DNA from: CATQHD01 sp965243165
Lineage (GTDB): Bacteria; Actinomycetota; Acidimicrobiia; Spongiisociales; Spongiisociaceae
Direction of reading: 5' to 3'
Length of the DNA stretch: 64,000 bases
Assembly (NCBI GenBank): GCA_965243165.1
Contig: OZ251535.1
Span: 1,736,001 to 1,800,000, forward strand
The notes beneath the pieces are model-generated. The model was not told where the DNA came from. It did no database searches and worked only from the letters and a program-made list of their open reading frames with translations. Below, piece by piece: positions 34,536-43,611 of the stretch (positions within the stretch are counted from its first letter, which is position 1; each line of letters begins with the position of its first letter). Made by a program: the position numbers and the translations under genes.

Positions 34536-35092
34536 ACCCGGAGGCGGCCCTCGAAGCGGTCCTCTTCGTTGCCGAAGCCCCCGTGCCGGAGGAGGAGCTG
34601 GCCGAGGTGCTGGAACTGCCGAGGGCGGAGGTGAAAGCCGCCTTGTCCGCCTGGGCGGAGCGGCTGGAGGAGGCGGACCGGGGAATCGCCCTCCGTTATG
34701 CAGCGGGGGGGTGGCGCCTGTACACCAAGCCGGATGCCCTGCCCTACCTGGAGCGGTTCGCCCAGACGGACGGAGCGGTGCGGCTCTCCAAGGCCGCCCT
34801 CGAAGTGCTGGCAGTGGTGGCGTACCGGCAGCCGGTCACCCGCAGCCAGATCGCCGAGCTGCGGGGGGTCGATTCCGGCTCCGCCCTCCGCACCCTGGCC
34901 CGCCGGGGCCTGGTGGAAGAAACGGGGCGCCTGCCCGCCCCCGGCAACCCCGCCCTGTACGGAACCACCGGCCTGTTCCTGGAGGCGCTCGGCATGGGGT
35001 CGCTGTCCGACCTGCCGCCCATCGCCGACCACATGCCCACCCCCGAGGCGGCCGAATCTCTCGATCAGGAATCCTCTCCAAGAAATGAATGA
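34532..35092 (+). CDS. scpB: Segregation and condensation protein ScpB
   Basis: 186 residues, two winged-helix domains. Residues include EAVLFVAEAPVPEEELAEVL, AAGGWRLYTKP, KAALEVLAVVAYRQPVTRSQI (in part), RGVDSGSALRTLARRGLVEE (20 residues) and GNPALYGTT. ATG 34532 overlaps the scpA stop. It acts with ScpA and SMC in chromosome segregation. Its end overlaps rluB by eight bases. Confidence 0.95.
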   Translation: MNPEAALEAVLFVAEAPVPEEELAEVLELPRAEVKAALSAWAERLEEADRGIALRYAAGGWRLYTKPDALPYLERFAQTDGAVRLSKAALEVLAVVAYRQPVTRSQIAELRGVDSGSALRTLARRGLVEETGRLPAPGNPALYGTTGLFLEALGMGSLSDLPPIADHMPTPEAAESLDQESSPRNE

Positions 35093-35822
35093 GACGACAG
35101 CCGTACGGCTGCAGAAGGTCATCGCCCGGAGCGGCCTGGCCTCGCGCCGCGCCGCCGACCAGATGATCGGGGCGGGGCGGGTGACCGTGGACGGGCGGAC
35201 GGCTCCCCCCGGTCTGCGCGTCGACCCGGCCGAGGCCGAGATCCTGGTGGACGGGATCCGGCTCCCGGCCGCCCCCGGCCTGGTTCATTACCTGCTGAAC
35301 AAGCCCGCCGGGGTGATCAGCACCGCCCATGACCCCCGGGGCGGTCCGACAGTGGTGGAGCTGGTCCCGGCGCACCCCCGGGTGTTTCCGGCGGGCCGCC
35401 TCGACGTCGACACCACCGGCCTGCTGGTGTTGACCAACGACGGAGATTTCGCCAACCAGGTCGCCCATCCGAGCCGGGGGGTTGCCAAGACCTACGAGGC
35501 GATGGTGGAGGGCGCCCCCGCCCGGCGGCATCTGGCGGCCCTGCGGCGGGGCGTGGACCTGGAGGACGGACCCGCCCGGGCGCTGTCGGTCCGCAAGGTC
35601 GGATCGGAAAGGGGCATGACCCACCTGGAGATAGTCATGGGGGAGGGCCGCAACCGAGAGGTCAAGCGGATGTGCGCGGCGGCGGGCTTTCCGGTGGTCT
35701 GTCTCCACCGCTCCTCGATCGGCCCGCTGCAGGCCGGCGGCCTGAAGATCGGGGCATGGCGCAGGCTGGAGATCGGCGAGGTGCGGGCCTTCTACGAGAT
35801 CCGGGCGGCGGAGGGCGGGTGA
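35085..35822 (+). CDS. rluB: Ribosomal large-subunit pseudouridine synthase B
   Basis: 245 residues. The N-terminal S4 domain (RLQKVIARSGLASRRAADQ) is followed by the RsuA-type catalytic core. The catalytic Asp is in AGRLDVDTTGLLVLTNDGD, with KTYEAMVEG and GRNREVKRMCAA. It modifies uridine in 23S rRNA. ATG 35085 lies inside the scpB end; the stop overlaps aroA (GTGA). The scpA-scpB-rluB order is common to Gram-positive bacteria. Confidence 0.93.
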   Translation: MNETTAVRLQKVIARSGLASRRAADQMIGAGRVTVDGRTAPPGLRVDPAEAEILVDGIRLPAAPGLVHYLLNKPAGVISTAHDPRGGPTVVELVPAHPRVFPAGRLDVDTTGLLVLTNDGDFANQVAHPSRGVAKTYEAMVEGAPARRHLAALRRGVDLEDGPARALSVRKVGSERGMTHLEIVMGEGRNREVKRMCAAAGFPVVCLHRSSIGPLQAGGLKIGAWRRLEIGEVRAFYEIRAAEGG

Positions 35823-37102
35823 GCTGGTACGAGGTGCGGCCCCGGCGGATACGGGATGCGTCGGTGAGGCCGCCGGGGTCGAAGAGCATCACCAACCGGG
35901 CGCTGGCGGCCGCCGCCCTGGCCGAAGGCGAATCGCTGATCTCGGGCGCGCTCCGCAGCGACGACACCGAGGCGATGGCCGAATGCCTGCGCCGCATGGG
36001 GGCGCGCATCGACGAGGCGCCGGAGGGCGGGCTGGCGGTGCGGTCGGCGGGCCGCCTCCGGGGGGGAGGGCCCCTCGACGCCCGGGCTTCGGGCACCACC
36101 GCCCGGTTCATCACCGCCGCCGCCGCCCTGGCCGACGGCCCCAGCGTGATCGACGGAACGCCCCGCATGCGGGAACGCCCGATCGGGGAGCTGGTGGACG
36201 CCCTCCGCGCCCTGGGCGCCGAGGTGGACGCCGACCGGGGCGGCCGGTATCCGCCGGTGCGGACGGCGGGGGGCGGCCTGGCCGGCGGGCGGGCGGCGGT
36301 GGACGGATCCCGGTCCAGCCAGTTCATCTCGGCGGTGCTGCTGGCCGCCCCCCGGGCCGAACGGACGGTGACCCTCGAGCTGGAGAAGCCGCCCGTATCC
36401 CGCCCCTACCTGGACACCACGCTGGAGGTCATGGCGGCATTCGGCGCCCGCGCCCGGTGGCTGGACGGCCGCACCCTCGAGGCGGTGCCCGGCGGGTACC
36501 GGCCCGCCTCCTTCGCCGTGGAAGCCGACGCCTCCGCCGCCGTGTATCCGTGGGCGGCGGCCGCCGTGACCGGCGCCTCGGTGACGGTGACGGGAATCGA
36601 CCCGGCCAGCACCCAGGCCGACATGGCCGCCTTGGGGGTGTTCGAGCAGATGGGCTGCCGCATCCGGGCGGGGGCGGGCGGCATCACCGTGGCCGGCCCC
36701 TCCCGGCTCGCAGGAGTGGAGGCCGACCTGAACGGCTGCCCGGACGCCTCGCTGGGGCTGGCGGCGACGGCGGCCTTCGCCTCCGGGCCGAGCCGCTTCA
36801 CCAACATCGCCAACCTGCGGATCAAGGAGACCGACCGGCTGGCGGCGCTGGAGGCCGAGCTGAACAGGATGGGGGCGCAGGCGTCCACCGGGGAAGACTG
36901 GATCGAGGTCCGCCCCGGCCCGCTGCGCCCGGCCCGCATCCGCACCTACGACGACCACCGGATGGCCATGTCCTTCGCGGTGGCGGGCCTGGTGCAGCCG
37001 GGAATCCTGATAGAGGATCCGGAGTGCACGGCCAAGACCTGGCCCGGTTTCTTCGGCATGCTGGAGTCGCTGGGGCCGCCCGCCCCGAAGGGGCGTCCGT
37101 GA
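35819..37102 (+). CDS. aroA: 3-phosphoshikimate 1-carboxyvinyltransferase (EPSP synthase)
   Basis: 427 residues. Shikimate pathway enzyme joining shikimate-3-phosphate and PEP. Motifs: PPGSKSITNRALAAAALAEG (20), SGTTARFI, DGTPRMRERPIGELVDAL, DGSRSSQFISAVLLAAP, NLRIKETDRLAALEAEL and DDHRMAMSFAVAGL. The motif RMRERPI has the conserved Arg residues. GTG start overlapping rluB; stop overlaps cmk. Normal length. Confidence 0.95.
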   Translation: MSWYEVRPRRIRDASVRPPGSKSITNRALAAAALAEGESLISGALRSDDTEAMAECLRRMGARIDEAPEGGLAVRSAGRLRGGGPLDARASGTTARFITAAAALADGPSVIDGTPRMRERPIGELVDALRALGAEVDADRGGRYPPVRTAGGGLAGGRAAVDGSRSSQFISAVLLAAPRAERTVTLELEKPPVSRPYLDTTLEVMAAFGARARWLDGRTLEAVPGGYRPASFAVEADASAAVYPWAAAAVTGASVTVTGIDPASTQADMAALGVFEQMGCRIRAGAGGITVAGPSRLAGVEADLNGCPDASLGLAATAAFASGPSRFTNIANLRIKETDRLAALEAELNRMGAQASTGEDWIEVRPGPLRPARIRTYDDHRMAMSFAVAGLVQPGILIEDPECTAKTWPGFFGMLESLGPPAPKGRP

Positions 37103-37788
37103 GAGGGGGGTGGGTGGTGGCGGTGGACGGCCCCGCCGGGGTCGGGAAGACCACCGCCGCCCGGGGGGCGGCCGAATCCCTGGGCTGCGCCCATCTCGAC
37201 ACCGGTGCCTTCTACCGGGCGGCCACCCTGGTCGCCTTGGTGCGCCGCCTCGACCTGTCCAACGAAGCCGAGGTAACGGCGGCGGCGGCCGCGGCCGGCC
37301 TCGACTACAGGGACGGGAAGATGCTGGTGGAGGGCGTCGACCTGAGCGCGGCGGTGCGGACCGAGGCGGTAACGGCGCAGGTGAGCCGGGTCTCGGCGCT
37401 GGCCGGCCTCCGGGCCGTGCTGGTCGGGCGGCAGCGCGAATGGGTGGCGGCGCACGGAGGCCGGGCGGTGGTGGAGGGCCGGGATATCGGGACGGCGGTG
37501 TTCCCCGACGCGGCCCTAAAAGTGTTCCTGACCGCCAGGCCGGAGGTGCGGGCCGCCCGGCGGGCGGGGGAGGAGGCGGCCGAGGAAGGGGCGGTCAGGG
37601 AGGCGCTCGAACGGCGCGACCGCATCGACTCGACCCGGCGGGCGTCGCCTCTGGCCAGAGCAGAGGACGCGGTGGTGATCGACACCAGCGACGCCTCGGC
37701 AGAGAAGGTGCTGTCCGAAATCCTGCGCCTGTGCGCAGAACGGGGGATCGGCCCCGCGCCGGCCGGCCGCCCTGACCGCCCCGCCTGA
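37099..37788 (+). CDS. cmk: Cytidylate kinase
   Basis: 229 residues. P-loop VDGPAGVGKTTAARGAAE near the N-terminus, then LDTGAFYRAATLVAL (CMP binding), EGRDIGTAVFPDA, and RDRIDSTRRASPLARAEDAV with VIDTS (lid region). Phosphorylates CMP/dCMP with ATP. GTG start at 37099 overlapping the aroA stop. Last gene of the operon. In most actinobacteria der follows directly; here about 6.3 kb of other DNA separates cmk from der. Confidence 0.95.
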   Translation: MRGGWVVAVDGPAGVGKTTAARGAAESLGCAHLDTGAFYRAATLVALVRRLDLSNEAEVTAAAAAAGLDYRDGKMLVEGVDLSAAVRTEAVTAQVSRVSALAGLRAVLVGRQREWVAAHGGRAVVEGRDIGTAVFPDAALKVFLTARPEVRAARRAGEEAAEEGAVREALERRDRIDSTRRASPLARAEDAVVIDTSDASAEKVLSEILRLCAERGIGPAPAGRPDRPA

Positions 37789-37966
37789 TCGTTCCCGATG
37801 GGCAGCTCCAAGGGTGCCGGCTATTCGAAAATGAAGGGGGGAGCAGAGCGGGGCAGGGGGCGGCGGGCGGTCTCTGCTTCCAAGATCAGTCCGCCGGGGA
37901 GCAGATTTCTTTAGATTTTGGAAGAATCTGGAACAACCGGGAATATCACTAGTCACAGAGGTGTTG

Positions 37967-37972
37967 TATAAT
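37967..37972 (+). promoter_or_regulatory. -10 box (TATAAT) of the HNH gene; probably leaderless
   Basis: Perfect TATAAT, six bases, then ATG 37979. Transcription starting 6-7 bases downstream would begin at the ATG. The AT-rich stretch 37905-37978 upstream contrasts with the GC-rich surroundings. No clear -35. Confidence 0.65.
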
Positions 37973-37978
37973 GTAGAT

Positions 37979-39565
37979 ATGTTCGATTTCATGGCCGACC
38001 GAGCCCCCGACGAAGACTTCACCGTCGAGGCCGACCCCACCCTCGAGACCGACGCCCCCGCCGGTGAGCGCACCCCAGCGGCGGACGGCGCCGAGGGCGG
38101 GGAGCGCCCCGCGTGGCTCCAAGCCCACATGAGCGAATACCAGAAACAACGCCAAGACGTATACGACCGCACCCTGCGGCTGCTGGCCCGGGGGAACCCC
38201 TTCACCGAAAGCTTCGGCGACCACCGCGAGAAAGAAACCGCCAAAGCCGAAGCCGGACTCGTCCGAGCCCAAGCCGGAATCAGCCGCGCCCGAGGCGACC
38301 AGCTCTACTGGCTGCAATCCCTGCTGCGCTTCAACGGCGCCGCCCGAGCCGGATACGCCAGCCGCATCGACCTGACGGCGGCGATGATGGACGTCCACCG
38401 CACCACCGCCAAGAACCTGGTCTACCTGGCCGACCGCATAGACGAAGGCACCATCAACGCAATCCGCAAAGGCCGGCTGTCGTATGTGCGGGTGCTGGAA
38501 GAAACCCGCCTCCGCGAAGCCGGAGCCACCCCCGAACAAATCCAAGCAACCCGCCGCCTCGACCTCGGACGGGTGAAACGCTTCCTGGCGAAACTCCGGA
38601 AAATGACCCGCACCGACGAGAAACGCATCTTCAACGGCCAATACATCAGCTTCCAGCCGTCACTGGACGAAAGCCACTACCGCGTAGCCGGACAACTCGG
38701 CGGCTACGAAGGCGAAATCTGCCGTCAAGCCCTCCAACAACGCGCCGAGCGGATCACACCCCCCGCCGCCAGCAACAACGAAGACGACCAGGTGCGGCCG
38801 GACGCGGGGCTGCGGCGGGCGCTGGCCTTGACTTCGATGTGCCAAGACGAACTCGACCAAACCACCGACCACCCCCACAACGGCCAGACCGGCACAGCCG
38901 AAGACCTGACAGCGCGAGTGGAAGACCTGGCCGCCTGGGAACAACACCGAGCCGACCACACCGAAGAAGAACAGTCCGAAGGGGAGGCTGACCACGCCGA
39001 CGAGACCGACCGCACCATCCGCCAAGAACACATCGACGACATCCTCCACACCGCCCGCCGAGCCGCCGGCCGCAACCGCCGCCAACCCCTGCTCATGATC
39101 GTCGCCGACCAACAACTCGCCGAACAATCAGGCTGCGAGCAAGGCGTCAACATCCTGGGCGGCCCCAGAGTCGGACCCGACACCATCGACCTCATCCACT
39201 GCACCGGCAAAACCGAACACCACACCATCACCGAACACGGCATCCTCACCCGGGGAACCAAACAACAGATCCGCCCCAGCCTCAGACGAGCCGTCCTCGC
39301 CCGAGACGACGGCTGCGTCATCGACGGATGCACCAACACCCACCGCCTCGAAGTCCACCACGTCACCCCCCAATCCCAAGGAGGAACCCACCAAGCCGAC
39401 AACCTGGCAACCCTCTGCTGGTACCACCACCACGTCGCTGTCCACCGACACGGACTCCAACTCGACCCCCGATCACCCCCACACCGGCGAAGACTCATCC
39501 GGCCCCGGCCAACCCGCCGGAACCACCCCCCGCCCCAGTTGCGCGCCCTCCCCGCAACCGGATGA
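37979..39565 (+). CDS. DUF222/13E12-type HNH endonuclease
   Basis: 528 residues. An acidic N-terminal tail leads into a helical DUF222-like middle (GAARAGYASRIDLTAAMM, TAKNLVYLADRID, RLSYVRVLEETRL). The C-terminal HNH motif is RDDGCVIDGCTNTHRLEVHH (20), then SQGGTHQADNLATLCWYHHH. Such genes are multicopy in actinobacteria and behave like selfish or mobile-associated nucleases. The start at 37979 is set by the -10 box. The last 40 residues are Pro/Arg-rich and may be degenerate. Its insertion splits the usual cmk-der neighbourhood. Confidence 0.85.
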   Translation: MFDFMADRAPDEDFTVEADPTLETDAPAGERTPAADGAEGGERPAWLQAHMSEYQKQRQDVYDRTLRLLARGNPFTESFGDHREKETAKAEAGLVRAQAGISRARGDQLYWLQSLLRFNGAARAGYASRIDLTAAMMDVHRTTAKNLVYLADRIDEGTINAIRKGRLSYVRVLEETRLREAGATPEQIQATRRLDLGRVKRFLAKLRKMTRTDEKRIFNGQYISFQPSLDESHYRVAGQLGGYEGEICRQALQQRAERITPPAASNNEDDQVRPDAGLRRALALTSMCQDELDQTTDHPHNGQTGTAEDLTARVEDLAAWEQHRADHTEEEQSEGEADHADETDRTIRQEHIDDILHTARRAAGRNRRQPLLMIVADQQLAEQSGCEQGVNILGGPRVGPDTIDLIHCTGKTEHHTITEHGILTRGTKQQIRPSLRRAVLARDDGCVIDGCTNTHRLEVHHVTPQSQGGTHQADNLATLCWYHHHVAVHRHGLQLDPRSPPHRRRLIRPRPTRRNHPPPQLRALPATG

Positions 39566-39719
39566 CCCAGGCCCGGACGGGCCCGAACTCGGCCTCTCCC
39601 GGCCCAGACTCATTCGCCTTCCCCGCACCCCTGAAGTCCGAAGAGCCGGTTTACCCGCTCTGCCTAACCAAACCCCCTCCCCCCTCCAACGCGTAGAGCC
39701 GGTTTACCCTGACAAGAAA

Positions 39720-39830
39720 CTCGCGCAACCAAGCTCGAAGTTTCATTCGATTCCAACGTGTGGGGCAACTTCCACGGCCGGATCAAGCGGCTCGCGTGCA
39801 ACCAAGGCCCGAAGTTCATTCGATTCCAAC
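39720..39830 (+). repeat. Pair of ~39-bp imperfect direct repeats
   Basis: Copy one at 39720-39757 and copy two at 39791-39830 share CTCGCG, CAACCAAG and CGAAGTT(T)CATTCGATTCCAAC (letters partly bracketed), with small indels. Centre spacing is about 72 bases. Too few units for a CRISPR array. Nature unknown. Confidence 0.75.
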
Positions 39831-39867
39831 CCAAACGCCCCCAAGACCGCGAAAATCGCCCCCCACC

Positions 39868-39882
39868 CCCGGCTACGCCGGG
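39868..39882. repeat. GC hairpin element, copy 1
   Basis: CCCGGC, loop TAC, GCCGGG: a perfect 6-bp stem flanked by C-runs. The nearly identical element at 43768 (loop TTC) lies on the far side of ispH and the IS element. It could be a terminator stem without a T-run, or a REP-like repeat. Confidence 0.6.
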
Positions 39883-40302
39883 CCCTGCGACCGCCTCCAC
39901 CACCTTGAACGAAAATCCGCCGGGCCGCACGAGGCCGCCCCCGGCCCGAGGAGGCCGGACCGAACGGAATCCATCTCTGACCGCCGCCCTCTCCAGAACT
40001 CGCGGCGGTGTTTGTGCATCAGCCCAATAGGTATACCAAATTTCGGGGCTTCCGGCTAGGGGTATGTTCAGAAAGTTTTCGCGAACTCGACGCTTCGAAC
40101 TTCCACCCACCCGGGAGCGCCCATATCCAGGGAGGTCAGGCTTGGAAGGGTGTTCATGACGGCCTCCCGCCGCACACCTCATCAACCGCTCATCTCTGTT
40201 GAATTCGACTTGACTGTCCTGTTGGAGGCGGGTGCGGCAAACCGGGCTCCTTGGCCTGTGCGGGCCGGGTAGACGGGCACTGTATGCGCGGTGGAGCGGG
40301 GT

Positions 40303-41421
40303 TCAGGGCGCGGCCACGGCGGACAGGGCGTCGGCGGCGGTGGCTTGGCGGTCCTGGGAGAGGGGGCCGGGGGCGGAGCGGCGGGCGGTGAAACCGAGGG
40401 CGAGGGCGGCGCCGAGGGCGGTGAGGAAGGTGCGCAGGCGGCGGGGGAGGGGGAAGTATTCGTCCTCCTCGGTGATGCGGAGCAGCTCCCAGCCTTCGGT
40501 GGGGTCGAGGCGTTCCATCACCTCCCGCACCAGGTGGTCGGGCGCCGAGGCCCCGGCGGTGACGCCCACCACCTCGGCGCCGTCCAGCCATTCGCCGCGG
40601 ACGGCGGCCGCCGAGTCCACCCGGTGGGCGGCGGCGCCGAGCACCCGGGCGGTCCGCACCAGCGCCCTGGTGTTGGACGAGTTGTCGGAACCCACCACGA
40701 GGATCAGGTCGCACCGCCCGCTCATCTCCCGCACCGCCGCCTGGCGGTTGGTGGTGGCGTAGCAGAGGTCGCTCTTGCGGGCGGTGACCAGCCCGGGGTA
40801 GCGTTCCGCCGCCTCCATGTGGACCGCCTCCCATTCATGGAAGCCCAGGGTGGTCTGGGCGAAGAGGGCCACCCGTTCGGGGTTCCGGGGGGTGAAACCG
40901 GCCAGCCCGGTCTCCGGTTCCACCAGCGTGATGGAGGAAGGCGCTTCTGCCAGGGTGCCCACCGCTTCGTCGTGGCCCTCGTGCCCCACGAACAGGATGT
41001 CGAAGCCCTTGGCGGCGGCTTTCTTGACCTCGTGATGGACTTTGGTGACCAAGGGGCACACCGCGTCTATCACCACCCCGGCCCGCGCCGCCGCCTCGTC
41101 CACCACCTCGGGGGCCGATCCGTGGGCAGACAGCATCACCGGCGCCCCTTCGGGAACCCGGCGGATCGAATCCACGAACACCACCCCCGCCCGCTCGAAG
41201 GCCTCCACCACGAACCGGTTGTGGACGATCTCGTGATAGCAGTACACCGGGGGGTCGAATATCCTGACCATCCAGGCCAGGGCCTTGATCGCCATGTCCA
41301 CCCCGGCGCAGAAACCGCGCGGCTCGGCCAGCAGCACCTTGGCGGGCCGCCCGGAGGCGGAAGGCCGGGGTTCCCGGCGGCGGGGCAGCGGGGGAGGGGC
41401 GGGGCGGGCGCTCGGAGGCAT
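40303..41421 (-). CDS. ispH: 4-hydroxy-3-methylbut-2-enyl diphosphate reductase
   Basis: 372 residues. Last enzyme of the MEP isoprenoid pathway, a [4Fe-4S] protein. The three cluster cysteines lie in EPRGFCAGVDMAI, DAVCPLVTKVHHE and SDLCYATTNRQAAV. Other motifs are LSAHGSAPEV, GHEGHDEAVGT, TTLGFHEW, VVGSDNSSNT and VTAGASAPDHLV. ATG 41421 is preferred to the longer ORF because a -10 box lies six bases upstream. A C-terminal extension of ~45 residues has a hydrophobic stretch (FLTALGAALALGF), which may contact the membrane. Confidence 0.94.
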   Translation of the reverse strand: MPPSARPAPPPLPRRREPRPSASGRPAKVLLAEPRGFCAGVDMAIKALAWMVRIFDPPVYCYHEIVHNRFVVEAFERAGVVFVDSIRRVPEGAPVMLSAHGSAPEVVDEAAARAGVVIDAVCPLVTKVHHEVKKAAAKGFDILFVGHEGHDEAVGTLAEAPSSITLVEPETGLAGFTPRNPERVALFAQTTLGFHEWEAVHMEAAERYPGLVTARKSDLCYATTNRQAAVREMSGRCDLILVVGSDNSSNTRALVRTARVLGAAAHRVDSAAAVRGEWLDGAEVVGVTAGASAPDHLVREVMERLDPTEGWELLRITEEDEYFPLPRRLRTFLTALGAALALGFTARRSAPGPLSQDRQATAADALSAVAAP

Positions 41422-41427
41422 CGGCCA

Positions 41428-41433
41428 ATCGTA
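41428..41433 (-). promoter_or_regulatory. -10 box (TACGAT) of ispH; probably leaderless
   Basis: On the minus strand TACGAT, six bases, ATG 41421. Same geometry as the box before the HNH gene and close to that of pyrG. No Shine-Dalgarno sequence between. Confidence 0.55.
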
Positions 41434-41786
41434 CCCCGCGCCCCGCTTCGTCCTGCGCAGCCCCGCCCCTCTCTTCGATCCGCAATTCACTTTCACGAGA
41501 GAGCGGCCGGGCAGATGAAACAACCGCCCTCATCCCTTCTGACCTGGGGCAACACAGGTACAACCTCCCGAATATCACCTCAGCCCTGCCGGCTGCCGCG
41601 GTGGTGCGCTGTCCACCGGCAGTCCTCCGACGGGAGGGCCGGGGATGCGGTATGTCCACCGGTAGAACGCCGCCGACCTGCGGGAGAACCGGCAGGCGGC
41701 TGTTCCTGCCCGCCGGTGGTCTTCGCAGGGGGCGTTGGAAGCCACCGGATCCTGGCTGGGATCGCAGGAATGAAACAGGCCGGCGG

Positions 41787-42413
41787 TCATCTGCGCCGCC
41801 GCCCGGTTGACGGCAGAGGCACCCCCAGGGGCTGGGCTGCTTCCCGCAGCGCCCGCTCGACCTCCCCGGCGGTGCGTTCCGGCCGGTCGTTCCACCAGTC
41901 CACACGCGGCCAAGTCGGAGTATCACCCATCGACCGTATACGGGAAGGCTCCCGACGGGGGGCCGGCGGGGGTTTCCACCCGCCGTCCGCAGGGCAGCCG
42001 GACAACCGCTTGTTGGCTGCCAGCCAACCCTCCAGCCGGTTCATCGCCGCCCAGACCGCCGCGTACCAGCCCTCCGGCAGCCACTCCCCCAACTCTGCGG
42101 CTTCCCACCGGTGGACGGCAGCGTCCTGCGCCCCATACAATCTTGCCTGCCACAAGATCGACTTCATCCTGTAGTTGTGGATGTATTCGCCGGGGATCGG
42201 AACCGGTGTCACCATCGACCCTCTGCCGGGGTAGTAGTTCTCCGCATACCAGTTCGACGCAGCGTTGGCTGCCGCCCCTGCAGCCGACACCCGCCCCTCC
42301 GCGTCGGCGGCGGCGTTCTGAAGCCAGCCGAACTCCCGGACGATCCGGGAACCGTCGGCAAGCAACCTGGCGGCGGCCGCCTCCAACTGCGGTTGCGGCA
42401 AGCCGGCCATCAT
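41787..42413 (-). CDS. Unknown protein translationally coupled to the IS1380 transposase
   Basis: 208 residues from ATG 42413 (a second ATG follows). ATG overlaps the transposase stop (ATGA). Trp/Tyr-rich middle: NAASNWYAENYYPGRGSMVT (20), EYIHNYRMKSILWQARLYGAQ (in part), GWYAAVWAAMNRLEGWLAA. The C-terminus is Pro/Arg-rich. The ORF gives a sensible amphipathic protein rather than a random frame, but no family is recognised. It sits where IS1380 transposases normally have their C-terminal ~80 residues, so part could derive from a rearranged transposase tail. Confidence 0.5.
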   Translation of the reverse strand: MMAGLPQPQLEAAAARLLADGSRIVREFGWLQNAAADAEGRVSAAGAAANAASNWYAENYYPGRGSMVTPVPIPGEYIHNYRMKSILWQARLYGAQDAAVHRWEAAELGEWLPEGWYAAVWAAMNRLEGWLAANKRLSGCPADGGWKPPPAPRREPSRIRSMGDTPTWPRVDWWNDRPERTAGEVERALREAAQPLGVPLPSTGRRRR

Positions 42414-43549
42414 CGCATCTCGTTCGGGTTCGGCGCCCACCGGCAGAAGTTGTGAGCCAACACCGCGCAGCCCAGCCAGGCGTTGGCGGCGAACTCCCCG
42501 GACGGAAGATGGGCAAGGCCGTTGTCTTTGAGTTCCCGGACAGCAAGTTCCACCGATGCATGCTGTCGGTGGTATTTGCAGGCTTCGACCGCGGAAACGC
42601 TGCTGCCGGCAACAAAAGGGCGGTACCGCCGCCAGTCTGTCCACAGCTCTCCCTGGGGTCCGGCGGGGCCGGCGCGGCGGACGACCAGCCGCAGCGGAGG
42701 CCGCTCCGAGGCGCGGAGGACGGTTTCGGCAGCTTGGGCTCGTCCGCCTTTGGGATAGCCGATGGGCGTCCAGTCTTCTTCGGGGATCGCTTCGACCGCT
42801 GCCCTCACCTGCGCATGCATGGGAACAGCGATCGACCAGCCCGCCCCCAGGCGGTCCAGCGTTTCGATCAGCCGATAGGACCAGAACCCGGCGCCGGCCC
42901 GCACCGTAATCGGGCCTTCGGCTCCGGCCCGCCGCACCCGGCCGACGGCCTCGGCGATGAAATCAACGTTGCCCCGCCGCGACGCCCCTCCCCGCAGGCG
43001 GGCGGCCACGACTTCGCCGGTGCCGGCCCGGACCGCCAGCAGCGGGTGATAACCAAACTGTCCGGTGTGCCCGTAGGCGGCGCCCGCTTTGGTTTCGCCC
43101 GACACCTCCCGAATCGTCGAGGTCACATCCACCGTTACCGGCTCGCGCCCTGGTCCGCCCCCCAGTTTCCACGCCCGCCGCAGCGCCTCGCCCGACACCT
43201 CGTCCAACTGGCGGACATGATCCCGGGTGAACGACCGAAGAAACGCACCCAACGCCGACGGGGCCGTCACCCAGAAATCCAACACCCGCCCGGTCGATTC
43301 CGACCGCAGCCGATCGGCGCGGGCGATGTGCGATCCACCCGCCAGCATCGACATCACCAACGTCAACACCTTCCGGCCCGGGTTGGCCCCGCCCGGGCGG
43401 CGGCTCATCTGCAGCGTCTCATCCACCAAGTCCTCCAACCCCAAACGATCCGCCAGCGCTGCCGCCGCCGCCAGCCCCGCGTCCACTGCCAGCGACTCGT
43501 CGTCGAACACCGGCTCCAACCGGTTGATGTCCTGCGGTTCTCTCTTCAC
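42410..43549 (-). CDS. IS1380-family transposase, catalytic residues apparently lost
   Basis: 379 residues. Recognisable by GAAYGHTGQFGYHPLLAVRAG (in part), GEVVAARLRGGASRRGN, WTPIGYPKGGRAQAAETVLR (20), VELAVRELKDNGLAHLPSG (19) and WLGCAVLAHNFCRW. GTG start with GAGGAGG upstream. In active actinobacterial relatives, as I remember them, the acidic positions read VDVDST and RADSGFW. Here they read VDVTST and RAGAGFW, so at least one DDE aspartate is replaced by Gly. The C-terminus is also shorter than usual. Likely immobile unless complemented in trans. Confidence 0.85.
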   Translation of the reverse strand: MKREPQDINRLEPVFDDESLAVDAGLAAAAALADRLGLEDLVDETLQMSRRPGGANPGRKVLTLVMSMLAGGSHIARADRLRSESTGRVLDFWVTAPSALGAFLRSFTRDHVRQLDEVSGEALRRAWKLGGGPGREPVTVDVTSTIREVSGETKAGAAYGHTGQFGYHPLLAVRAGTGEVVAARLRGGASRRGNVDFIAEAVGRVRRAGAEGPITVRAGAGFWSYRLIETLDRLGAGWSIAVPMHAQVRAAVEAIPEEDWTPIGYPKGGRAQAAETVLRASERPPLRLVVRRAGPAGPQGELWTDWRRYRPFVAGSSVSAVEACKYHRQHASVELAVRELKDNGLAHLPSGEFAANAWLGCAVLAHNFCRWAPNPNEMR

Positions 43550-43611
43550 AGGAATTGCCTCCTCATCCAGGGCCGAAGCCCCTTATGACTATAGCTATCA
43601 TCCCAGGTCAG

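Larger units (their letters stand above)
39566..40302. other. Long intergenic region with small repeats, no credible gene
   Basis: Between the HNH gene and ispH, which converge. ORFs here lack ribosome sites and family features. It contains two 15-bp copies of AGAGCCGGTTTACCC (39642-39656 and 39695-39709), two ~39-bp imperfect direct repeats (39720-39757, 39791-39830) and a GC hairpin at 39868. The sequence reads as decayed or regulatory DNA. Confidence 0.6.
41539..43611 (-). mobile_element. IS1380-family-like element (~2.07 kb) with a coupled passenger gene
   Basis: Candidate terminal inverted repeats CTGACCTGGG (41539-41548) and CCCAGGTCAG (43602-43611) bracket an IS1380-type transposase and a second gene overlapping its stop. 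IS1380 members are usually ~1.7 kb with one gene, so this one is longer. No clean target duplication is visible outside the repeats. Ends are tentative because only ten bases match. The 365-bp stretch 41422-41786 between ispH and the passenger gene holds the left end and no credible gene. Confidence 0.55.
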
